From: Callipepla californica brunnescens
Lineage: Eukaryota; Chordata; Aves; Galliformes; Odontophoridae
Reading direction: 5' to 3'
NCBI GenBank assembly: GCA_023055505.1
Contig: JALIRH010000004.1
Span: 22,253,368-22,317,367 of the forward strand
Length of the DNA stretch: 64,000 nt
Shown: piece after piece, positions 22,101 to 34,100 of the stretch
Position numbering within the stretch: position 1 is the stretch's first letter
Layout: each line of letters begins with the position of its first letter
The notes under the pieces: generated by a model
Told to the model about the DNA's origin: nothing
Databases searched by the model: none
What the model saw: the letters and a program-made list of their open reading frames with translations, nothing else
Translations under genes and position numbers: made by a program

Positions 22101-25100
22101 TCTTGAGTATGTGTCCCACTTTTTTTTTTTTTTTTTTTTTCTTTTGGACATATCTCTCAGAAGCAAGTCTGTAAGGCTAATGATTACTCTTTCAGTAAAC
22201 ATTTCAAGCTGCTTAAACGGGGTTTACATTACAGATAGTTTTCCTGTTAGGATTTTGGAGTGAACTTCAGTGTAGACAAGCTTCAGCAAGCCTTTTGGAA
22301 GCATGTTTAGAAGTTTTTGGTATCCTAACCTCATTAGATCTTGTGTTAGTGATTTCACATTTAGTAGTTACTAATTTTGTTTCTAACTGTGGTTTTGAGT
22401 AGCACTGTACTTATTTTTTTTTCATATTCATATGTTCTGGATGCATTTGACCATTTTGGACACTATAAAAAAAGTTTAGGTCAGCAAATTAGATGGGATC
22501 TGCTGGTCTATAGGCTTTTGTTCTGCCTGCGTGGAACTTAACAGTCTCACTTTGGAGAGGGAGAGAAAGAGAAACACTACTGTTCTAGGGCAGGAGCCCT
22601 GTAAGTAGGGTCAGGCGTAAGGAAATGCACTGAAGAGAAATGAAAAGAGGAAGTGGATACTCAGGAGACGATGTACGAAGTAGGAAAGACCTATCTGTAG
22701 AATGACACAAGGGAAGAAGAGAGCTCTACCCAATAGCTGGGACTGAAATTGTTAAAACTAGTTTCTGGATGGAGTTGAAAGATTTAATTGGACACAGTGT
22801 CTCATTGCAACTTTTTATATACTAGGTGGTGGTATTTTTTTTTCCTATCAGTTTGGGAAACACATGACTGTCAGCGCATGGAAATTAAATTCACTATGCG
22901 ACGATAAACAGCTGACTTCTTCCCTCAGATATGCCAAGCATCTTTCTGCAACTTAACTTAAAAATCATCTTTATTTAGTCTGTCTAATAAGCTTACTTTC
23001 CTTCATCCTCGAGTTTGGTGGATGAGTCTTTCTGTTTGTTTATCTGTCATTTTTAATGTGTGCTATCTCTTATAAACATAAGTATCTTTATCAGAACCTT
23101 CCCCCCCTTCTTCCCCAAAGTGTACTTTCAAGATAACTCCTTGGAAGTGCTGTAATCTGAGGCTCATTTAATCCATGCATGTGTTCTTTTTCTGTCTCTC
23201 CACCTCTTTTTTTTTTTTCCCTCCCCTCTTGCAAGATAGTGTAGAAGTTAATTCCTTCTCCATGATCATAAATTTTTAGGGTTGCAAGCAAGTGCTGGTA
23301 GTTCATCTGTGATTTGGTTGCCAGGTAAATCCAAAAGAACATGAGCCTAACACAGCAGGCTCAAAAGTAGTGGAACATTACCTACAAATTAAGGAAGTTG
23401 TGTATCAAATATGTTTAAAATAGAATTGTTTCTGATCTTAACCTCCTTATGTGGAGTTCTGAATGAGAAGTCTGGGATCCAGTTACTATATAATATTTTC
23501 ATTAGTGACTGAAAAATTAAAAAATAAATAAATAAAGATTGTACCAGGAAAGGTGGCAGTAATTTCACAGGATAGGAGTTGAATTTGAAATTTAACACAC
23601 TACCTGGAAAAAAAATAGCATGTGGCTTGATAGGGACCAGTGCAAAGTATTTCAAAATGGTCAACTCTTTAACTGCACCACGGAGGCTTGGCAGTAGTCA
23701 TGCAGAAGAGAATCCAAACATGATGATAGATCACATAACTAATGCTAGATACGATACAGCACGTGAAGTAATCATTCTTCTCTGTTTAGCCCTGGTGGGG
23801 CCTCAGTGCTCCCTTTTGGGCACTGAATTTTGGGAAAGATGTGGCCTAATTAGAAAATATTCATAGAATAGTGAGGAGGTTATGAATAGTGATCAGAGGC
23901 ATAAGAAAATGAAAGCCTGGAAGAAAGGATTTTCTTCAGTCTGCAGAAAAAAAAGCTGGATAGAGAGGCAAGTCTTAGAACATAGAAACATATAGAAGTG
24001 CTTTAATTGTGGTTGCATAAAGTTGTGAATTTTCTGTCATGAGTTATAGCAAGGAAGAATTTGGGGTGTGGTTTGATCTTAATGTGCTGTAACTCATGTC
24101 CACATCCAAGTGGGGTGGCCTTTTCTTCCCTCTTCCCTTCATCCTGTAGTTCATTCACTTTTCTTCTGCTCTCCCTTGTAATGTGGCACTCGTATGACTT
24201 AAAATCATAAACAAGTGTGACTGAAGTGTCTGGATAGGGGAAGGAATAGAGGTCGTTTGTCTGAGGGTTGGTTTTCCTGATATTAGGTCAGCCTGAAGGT
24301 GTTCACTTGCTGGCTGCATCACTGCTGCTTTTGAGGGAGGGAGAACTGCTGGGTGCACACCACAAGGGGGAGTGGGATTTTACATGCCCGTCAAACTGCA
24401 CCCTTGGGCTAGCTGTTAGGATAATCTGCCTAATGGCAAGGATAATGAAGCACTGAAACAGGCTGCCAAAGGAGGGTGGAGAAGTCTACCTCTGGAGTTG
24501 GTTGTGTGGGTTTTGTTGCTTGTTGCTGTTGGTGTTTTTTGTTTTAAGAGCAAACTAAACACACATCTGGTAGGAATAATTCAGGCAGTCTGCCATTTTG
24601 CCCACAATCAACAGAGTGATCAAGTTCTTGAAATGCCTTCTATACTTTGTCATTCTTGCAGCTTCTTGAGCAGATCCAAGCAATAGGCATAATCTTATGT
24701 ACCTATTCAGAACTGTTGCCCACTTGTCATGTAGGTTCTTCAATGTCTGGGCCTAAAGAGGCATACAGGAGAAAGTACTGGAATGGTCATAAGCTTTGCC
24801 CACAACTGATACGGTTAATGCACTTAACCTGCAGTTGAAGTCCTTAGTGGTATGATTTTTTAAATACTTCTTTCTGCATGTGAGTGTTAAGTGTGCTTCA
24901 TGAACTGTGCGGGTCCTGTTAAGGTTACATTGGCTTTCAGCAAGGATGTGTGCTGGCCTCCTTCAAACTTTTGAGGAGAACTGTTCTAAATCAGCTCAGG
25001 TAGACCACTATGAGAGTAGTACTCTCTTCCAGAGTTCATTGCGTGTGAATTTACTGGTTACCTGTTCTGAAGGTAACTGGTTCTTCCCTGACATATTCCC

Positions 25101-28100
25101 TGAACTGGCCCAAAAGTAGAGCAGAATTGGAATGCTTTGAATTTGGAACTGTAAAACCAGTTAAATGTTTGTTCTTAAATAATCCTAACTCATTTGGGAT
25201 CTGTTTGGTTATTTAAAGTAGACATGTTCTACTTATGTTGTGTCTATGCTACTTAAAACCAGCCAGCCATCACCACTGACATGTTTTTTTTTTTTTTTGG
25301 AGTGTTGTTCTTGGTTTTGTTCTCCCAAACTCTTGGGGTATGCAGTAAACACAAACCATTCCAAAGTGAGCAAACAGTGGAGGGGTTTTTAATTATTCCC
25401 TGAGGTCCTCTTTGGGTCGACAAGAAGCAGAAGGGTTGTCAAGGGTGAACGCAATGTTTACTTACTTAGGGCTCTATTTCAGGATATCTGTCCCAAGATT
25501 TGAAATGAAAGCTTTATTTTTAGTTATGTTGTATGTCCTCTGTCCCACCTGTGTCTCATCAAGCCAGAAAACCCTAAACATTAACAAAGTATTCCAGTGA
25601 TTTGGGTAGGAGAAGAAATGTGTATTTGTTCTTTGTACATGTATTCTTGTTATTTGTTTGTTTTAAAAATAATAATAGGAACACTCTTCCACTTTGAGAG
25701 TAATGTGGAAAGGTGATACATTTTCCAGTCTTGCTGACCACAAATATTTGGCCTGAGTTCTCCTCCTGTCTGACTTCCATTTTACATGTAGAAGCAGGTA
25801 TGATCTATAATGAACGCAGGAGGACTTGGCTAATTAAGTCTTTTAAAATATAGTTCCTTTCTGGGAAGTGGCTGTGGAATAACATTCTAAGCAGGGTCAC
25901 ACAGACATTTAAGTTGTCAGTCACACACAGTCCTGAATGGGAGCACTGAAGAATGAAGAAAGTGAAGCTTTTTGTCCCAGGTAACTTTTACAGCAAATAA
26001 CTTGGGATTTCAATGAGCAACTTTGTGGCCCAGTAGGAGGGAACTTCCGATATGCTATTAACTGTTTGGCTTAGGAGTGCTAAAGGATCTAGAAACCCAT
26101 TAAACAGTTTATTTGTACCCACACCTGCAAATACTTGCAATTTTTTTGCATTAGCAAACTTTTGAACTTTGTTCAAACGTTATTAATGGTATCATAAGGT
26201 AAGAAGGCAATGCTGCTGCGTACCAGAAGGTGATTGCCACCACTGTTCTAAACTTGTAGGTAGGTTGCATTGAAATTCTGTGTAGTTAAATATATTAAAA
26301 TAATATCCTCTTGAAAATGGATGCTAGTATTTTGGTAAGTGTCTCTTCCATCTTCGCTTGGCTTTCTTAGCAGAAGTCAGAAATACCTCCATTCTTTGAA
26401 AATTTCTACACTTAGTTTTCAGACCGTTTGACATCAGGAGCATGAAAATTACAAACTCATGGATAAGTGGGACTTAATTTCTGGAAAATCCCTATGCAGG
26501 GCCTGGCCTAAGGTGCTTTCTAATGTAGCCATATATCTAGTTTTTTTTGAACATGTAGTAAACCTGTTGCTATTGGCGTATGCTCACTATCATGTAGTTA
26601 TGCTCAGTTAAAATGATTTGGAGAGTTTATGCAGAGTCATCACAATTTTGCACAGTGGTTCCAGTGCTTTTGGAAAGAGTTGGTGCACATGTGCAATAAG
26701 TCCATCGTGAATTGAAGTTATCTTAATTAATCTCCATTCACTGACCAACTGTTCAGAGCAAATGCTGTAGGCATGAAGTTTCCTGTACTTCTCAGGCTTG
26801 TAGCTTGTGTTCCATAATGCATATGCACTTTGTGTTGGATGAATCATAGTTCCTTTCTACGCAGCCGTCTCCTTCCACATCTTAACATTTTCTTCGCTGC
26901 CTCCTTGTGTACCTGTCCTTGTGTGCCTCCTTCCTTCCTTTCCTCAGTTTCTAACAGATTTTTGTTTCTGCTGAAACTGGCCTGCAATCAGAAATATTTC
27001 TGGAGTAGCTGAACTGGAGGCAAAAGGCAACACACTTCCAACTCAGTTTACGTTAGCATTTTATTAAGCTTTTCTGTCTTCCTGCTGAAGTGAGGCCCCC
27101 TAAGTGGCTGTGCTGTTGGGTAGGAGGATATGTAGACTTAAAGCAAATTGGCTTGCTATGGTAACAATAAAACTGTTATTATGTTTTGCTCTGAGATGTC
27201 TTTTTTGTAGATGTCTTGAAAGACAACAGGTGGAGTCTGATAGAAGCAGTGTTTGTTTCCTAGCCTTTAATGTTGCTTACGTTGTTTGTTAGGTGGTGAT
27301 AACATTATGACTTGGTTGTTGGCAGATTCAGAAAGTGACCACTTTGAGTGTGACAGTCACCTCTTTATTTTAGTGTGACTGAAGTGGCCATGTATTTCAC
27401 CAGTGATCTGCTCTGTGTCCTCATTATTAGCTCATCTGCGATCACTGGAATACAAGTACATGCTTTCTTTCCTGTTTCTACGCAGAAAGGAATCTAAACT
27501 CATGTTGGTTCAGATTACCATAAATTATGAGTTTTTCTGGAGCCATCATATTTGACTCTTGTTCTCATTAGTTATCAAATTCATTACAAATCTTCTTATG
27601 ATGTATTACTTGTTTGCACTGTAAAGTACCAAATCAGGAAGAAGAACACACAGTATTAATTTCACGGAGCATGGATAAATGTAACATGCAGCTGTACTGT
27701 CTATCAAAATGATTGTCATAAAATCTCTTGGGAGACTTTAAGGCTGTGAGACTGTTAACTTAAGGGATATTTGATATAACTCAGTTCTGTGGAAAAAGAT
27801 CCTAATAGCATCATCTGGTGTAAAAATTTTAAAGAAATCTGAATAACGGTGGTGATGAATTCTTTCTGCATTTGCCTCTTTGTGGAGTAAAACGGAACAA
27901 TTTCAAGTTCCTTTTGTCTCTGTTTTGTGACTTTTTCCTTCAGGGTGGGAACACAGAAGGCATTGAGGTTATGGTTTTAATTGTGCAAAGGAGCAGTCAA
28001 ATGTTACAAGAGAAATAAGCAGATTTCTAGTAGTGCTTTTAAGTTGAGTTGCCATTCTTTGATTTGCTATTAAAAGGCAGATAAGAAAAATATTTTGATT

Positions 28101-31100
28101 TCAAGTTGAAGCATCTTTATTTGAGTTTTACAAGGCATCCAAAATTGATGTTTAGCACTGTCAAATACAACAGAATCTTCAATTTTTCACTTCCTAATAA
28201 GCTGTTCCTTAATGCAATTAAAACGTGAATATTGTCTAATACTTCTTTTGTTTGTTTACTAGATAGAGAAGAAGGCACTTTAATGCATCTCTGTGTGACA
28301 TTCTGAACAGAGAACTTGGTTTTTTTCAGTGAGGGTGGTGAGGCACTGGCACAGGTTGTCCAGAGAGGTGGTGGATGCCCCGTGCCTGGAGACATTCAGG
28401 GCCAGGCTGGACCAGGCTCTGAGCACCCTGATCTAGCTGTAGGTATCCCTGTTCATTGCAGGGGAGTTGGACTAGATGACTTTTAAAGGTCCCTTCCAAC
28501 TCTAAGGATTCTATGACTCTTACTGCAACTAGGCAAGCTATTAGAAAAAGCATAAAAAGGTGTGAAGCAAGAGGGATTTGAACTTCTTCGTTTGTCCTCT
28601 TTGTCGGGAGTTCACCTCAGATATGTCCATCTTAATTGTTACAGATCTAGAAGCATGATGTAACTTGACATGCTTAAGGTTCGTGAATGCTTTGATAAAA
28701 TCTTTCTATGGCTATATGTCAGTCCCATAACTAACCTTTGCAATGGGGACTTTTTAAAAACTGTTATTGGAGATAGAATTGTTGATCAGAAAGGGGGAAA
28801 AAAAAATTCCCTGTTTCATGAATAGCTTAAGCAGTAATGGCAATAATCAGAGAATGGACTGGGTTGAAAAGAACATCAAAGATCACCTAGTTTCAACCCC
28901 TCTGCCATGGGCAGGGTCACCAGGCACTAAATCAGGCTGCCCAGAACCACATCCAGCCTTGCCTTGAAAGCCTTCAGGAATGGGACATCCTCAGCCTCTC
29001 TGGGCAACCTATTCCAGTGTGTCACCACTCTCTGAGTGAAAAGCTTCCTCCTAACACCTAACCTACATCTCCTCTGTCTTAGTTGAAAACCATTCTTCCT
29101 TGTCCTATCACTATCAAACCATGTAGAACCCAATAAGAAGTTGATATGGAAGCATTCTGCCAATATGCATATGTTAATTTGGCATGTAATTCATCTACAG
29201 CTTGCTACAGAACTTTACATGCCAGTAAAATCCTGAATCTCCAGGTTGCTAAAGCCTGTCAGTATATATTGGCAGAATAGCAGCTTTTTATTCCAGACTT
29301 CCTGCTGATTTCTCTGCTATTGTTCATGTTAATTGAATACCTGACTGTGTAGTGTCCTTATGTAAATGCTTATGTATCTAAACCATTATGATGTATGACT
29401 TTTTTTAATGCTAAATAGGGCTTTTTCTATGAATAACTGCAGAATTAAATAATCTGTCTGTCACTGTTTTACATGTGACTCAAGCAGTAATGTGAGTTTC
29501 CTGCTGTCTTCTAGGAGGTGATGACCGCCGGGTCTTACTTTGGCATATGGAAGAAGCCATCCACTCAAGAGTCAAACCAGTTCAGCTGAAAGGAGAGCAT
29601 CACTCCAATATCTTCTGCCTAGCTTTCAACAGTGGCAATACAAAAGTGTTCTCTGGAGGTAAGGAGGAGCACCCTGATTTCAGTTGATTCTGCATTGTGG
29701 TTACCTTAGAGTAGAAGCGATAAGTGAGGTCCTGCCCCATAGATGTGGGCTTTTCCATCATTCCCTGGAGTTCTGGAAGCTGGTGTTAATCAGGTGCAGG
29801 TTCTTTACGGACAGGGAGGGCTTTACCTAGCACAGCATTCTGAACTTTATCACTTTTTTTTCCCCCCAAATCCTGTTATAAGAGCATTCTGTTGCAAACT
29901 GACATGAGAATCCTGGGTCCTTCTTACACTTACTTGTGCTACAGGTCATCTTTGTCACTCCTTAACTGTGCTCAGAGCAGATCCTGCACCCTGTCTGACA
30001 CTCCAGCTTGATCGTTAAAAACCTCTGCTGCTACTGACTATAATGTACCCTCAGTTGGCTATTGCCATCTGTCGGTGGGTCACTTTTTCTCAGATCTCAT
30101 TTCAGTTCCTACTGGGTAAGTGTCTGCCCTTGAGATTTGCTGGCACATTAAAGTCTAAGTGACCTTGATATTTTTGTACATAGGTCTACGTTGTAGACGG
30201 AAGTTTAATTCAGTCTTTAGTACAAGGAAAGTATATTTGTATATTTGTTCCAGGGTATTAATCCCTAGAATTTAAGTTTGTTTTACCTTTCATTGCTTGA
30301 ATTATTTATGTATTTTTGAAATGTTGAGATAGGAAGAAGAGTTGAAATGACAGAAGAGGGAGAGGCATTTAAATACTTAAGACTGTAAATATGCAGTTGG
30401 CACCCTTTTCTGCTATAGTTCTCTGATGTGATTATTGAAGGAATTGAGATTTTGTCTCCTATCAATGTCTGTCAGTGTACAGCTTGACTTATTTTGACAT
30501 TATCAGACCAGAGCATTTCACTGCCTCTTTGTTACTGAGATTTTTGAACTGCAAATCAGTGCCTTAAGTTGATTCTGAGGACATGTAAATGGTGGAAGCT
30601 TTCCATACTTTAATGGTGTGTTAAAACCATAGTGCCCCTTAGAGGGGAAAAGAAAAAGGTGAGAGGAAGAGAACACAACAAAGCTTAAGATAGTGTTGAA
30701 TTTCAGGAGTGAAGTGATTCAGATATATTGCAAGTTGAGGCAGAGAGGACCCCAGTGATGTTGAATAGTGATCTCTGTCTTCTTATTCTTGAGACTGCTC
30801 TTTATTTTATTGAGAGAAACAGCAGTCAGTGCTGTTCTCAAATGAATGTTTCTGTTACAGGTCTGCAGTTATTTCAAAGAAATAGTTTTACTTTAGTTTG
30901 AATTTAGACAAATGGAATCTTATGTGAATATTCAAGAAATTAACTGACAGGTGAACTGTGATAAATCTTGCTGGAGCACTGTGATGATTCCTTCCCATTT
31001 CTAACTTACCCCTCTCTCCACTGATCCATTCTGTCAGATACTGTTACCACTGTGGTTAACACCTGTAGTTATAGATTTGTATCATTGCTTATAGTATATT

Positions 31101-34100
31101 ATTGCTAATCTGCCTTAGATGAGCTGTGGCACAGACAAAATGTCTGTACTCATCTCTTTCTGCTTCTCCGTGTACACATGCTCCACCTCTGCCAGAAATT
31201 ATTTCCATTGGAGGAGTCAGGAACTCTTTCAGCTGCTCCATCAAGATTCACAGAGCTCATCTGCCAGGACTGCAAGTCTGACTCTTGGATGCTCTGTAAA
31301 GAGTTACTTTGCGTGGCCTACATGTACCATCTGTTATCTCTCTGTCAGTAAAATGAGGCTAACTATTTATTCACTCAACAATGTTGATTTTCAAGAGGCT
31401 TGGAAGAAGTGCAGATGCTAAGATCTGTTGATTTCCCTCTTTTCTAAACGTTACTGAAGTTGGAATATGACTTCCATGATTTCAATACTACAAAAAATTA
31501 GAAATTGAAATATGGAAACTAGCATGAAGGGCACATTACTTCATTCATTCATGTTGCCAGCAACTAAGAGCTTGGAATCTGAGGACTTTTCTGTCAAAAA
31601 AACTCTTGATGGCTGAAGAGAAAAGATTTTTCCACTTCAGTATAAATTGAATTCCATCCAAGGAATTTCAAACCTCCTTCCTTTGAAGGAATGTCTATGT
31701 AGCATGCACCACATCAAGCTGTTTCAAAAATGGGAGGCAGGAACTGAGTGGATGGTAGTTGCTTGTAATCTCAGGAGAAAAAGATACCAAGGAAATTCCT
31801 ATCCCTTCTTGATGCACAAACACTGGGAGCAGAGAAACATGAGAATCTCCTCTTATTAAACTGCTTGATTTTTTTTGTTTTAATCCTAGGTATATGCAAA
31901 ATTGAAATTACAGGAAACTGATTTTTTTTTCCCCAGAGCTCTGTTATGACAGTTTATGACACCTGAACTGTGCTCCTCTGTATGTGGTCTGCACTATTTC
32001 ATCCTCATAAGTATAATTGAAAGGAATGGCAGATACTTCCTGTCTTTTCAATCATTTTAACTACTGTTATCAAAAGCAGAGATAATATATGGCAGAGTTG
32101 AATATGAAGTTACAAGGGAAATTTCTTAACTGGAGAAACTACCCTGTGTTATTAATTGATGAAATTCATGGACATTAGTGTAGTTTTACTAGGTATAAAC
32201 TTTGCCTATAATGTATAATGGACAGTTTCCATTGCAATTAACGGTTAAAGGGTGCTTACCCGTAAGTGATTTGTTTCTTCTACCATAGAAAAGATGAGCT
32301 ACTGCATTAATCCATGGCTGGTACAATTTAACCAGGGCCTGTACAGAGAGCGAGTAGGTATAGAAAAGTTTGATGCCTTATTAGTCAGAGAGAAACTTTC
32401 TCATATTTCTTCTGTTGGGACAAATGAATTGAAAGATATATGGGATGAATGGACGTTGCATCGTATGAAAACTTAAAAATTGTAATAGTTAAAATCCTGC
32501 TCCTTCTGTACTTCTGGCTTTAATGTACACTGGAAAAGCTTCACAACTTGATATCACAACTACAAAGATTTATGAAGCATAAAGACATGATTGGGGACTT
32601 TCTGTTTTTGTTTATTATTATTATTATTATTATTTGTTTATTTTTGTTTTTATTCGTCTGAATAAAATGTGTGTTTCTCTAAATATTTTTAAACAGGAGG
32701 TGCCAGATTAGTTAAGCTAATATTCAGTGCAGAAACTGTGGGGAAGAAAAAAAATTTTGTTGCTATACCTTGAAAAACACAGCAGAATCCACTGGAATTA
32801 CTTTGTAGCTGTGATCTTATTCTGCATGCATGCGATTAGTTTCCATTGTATTCAGTGGATGCAATCAAAGAAAAATGACATAATTGTCTGCATACTTGGC
32901 TTGGTTTTTGTTAATACAAAAGAAATTGCAATTCACGCTGTCACATTTGTGCCTTCTCAAAGGTTGCCAAACTCTGAAGGCTGGCAGCATGAGCTGGCAT
33001 TGTTTGACATGTGAGCCCAACGCATTTTGCTTATGGCACCTTTTTGCACCCTCCATTACCTTCTTAGGAAGCATTCTCTGTGCAGCAAGGAAGGTGCATT
33101 CAAAGGTGAGAGTTAAAGGTTTTCTGCTGCCTTGTAGTATATATTTCTTTTTACTACAGGTGTCCTACTCAAGCTTAAGCTGAATGAAGAATGACCAGTA
33201 GCACAGTTCAGTAGAAGTATTTGTTAAGCAGTAGAAAATGGAATGCATTGGTGAATTTGATCGTGACTGGAAATGTCACGTGGAGCTTTTCATGAAACTG
33301 AGCACAGGGCTGACCTCTTGGCAACAGCACTCCTCTTTTCTGTGCTTTGGTTTTGATTTCAAAACAGAAAAAAAAAGAGAATTAAAATTCCTGCTTTTAT
33401 TTTTCTTGACTTAATGTTGTTTTTTTTTTTTACCACTGAAACATGATGTTAACTGTTTATATTTCTCTTTATAGGCAATGATGAGCAAGTTATACTCCAT
33501 GATGTTGAAAGGTAAACACAGTTCTTGTTTTTACTGCTTCATGAGCTCCTCATTGGAGGCATTATTTTTGCTGTTTTAATTTAATGATCTGAGTGAAGAG
33601 CATAGTTTTAATTTAACCCCAAAACATGCTTTTTATTTATATAAACTCGTATCTGGAATGAGGCGTTCCTCTCCTCATTTATTAATTTAAGTTCTTGGTT
33701 TCTCCATAATTTTGACCTTGGGAAGGAGAGTGATTTGTTAAATACATACGCCATCCTACAGGCAACATAGTAGGTTTTATGTAGACTCAGAGCCAGGTTA
33801 TTCTGGCATATATACAAATATTCTGACACATAAAGGTTTGGTTTTTTTCTGTGCTGTGATGTTTTGTTTGTTTTGTCCCTTCCCCCAAAAAAACATTAAA
33901 AAAAAAAGTTCAACCAAAAAAAAAACAAAAACCAAGAATAAACCTGAAACAGCTGAAAAATTGAGCCTTGATTACTCAAGACTGGACTTAATGTTTGAAG
34001 TAGAAAATCTGGAAGGATTTGATCTGTGCTCGTAACTTCTGTAGACCTAAGCATTACAATTTAAATAACATGGACGCAAGAAAATGAAGTATAAAGAAAA

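Larger units (their letters stand above)
19166..29514 (+). other. DCAF5 intron 1
   Basis: About 10.3 kb. The first 1.2 kb is CpG- and G-rich with many G runs (19375-19620, 19765-19815). The rest is AT-rich and holds CR1 pieces (20985-21035, 23460-24610, 28326-28516, 28850-29140) and a 21-nt T run at 22120-22140. No coding exon recognised. Confidence 0.9.
29659..33474 (+). other. DCAF5 intron 2
   Basis: 3.8 kb with donor GTAAGG and acceptor TTTATAG. It holds a possible antisense MIR remnant near 31340-31425 and a TTA microsatellite at 32612-32633. Nothing coding recognised. Confidence 0.9.

Noticed and set aside
24937..24990. [11 protein letters not shown] in the plus frame, resembling a reverse transcriptase box
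   Set aside because: Only one short motif; no YADD box or other RT segment is found at the right distance, so it is probably coincidental.
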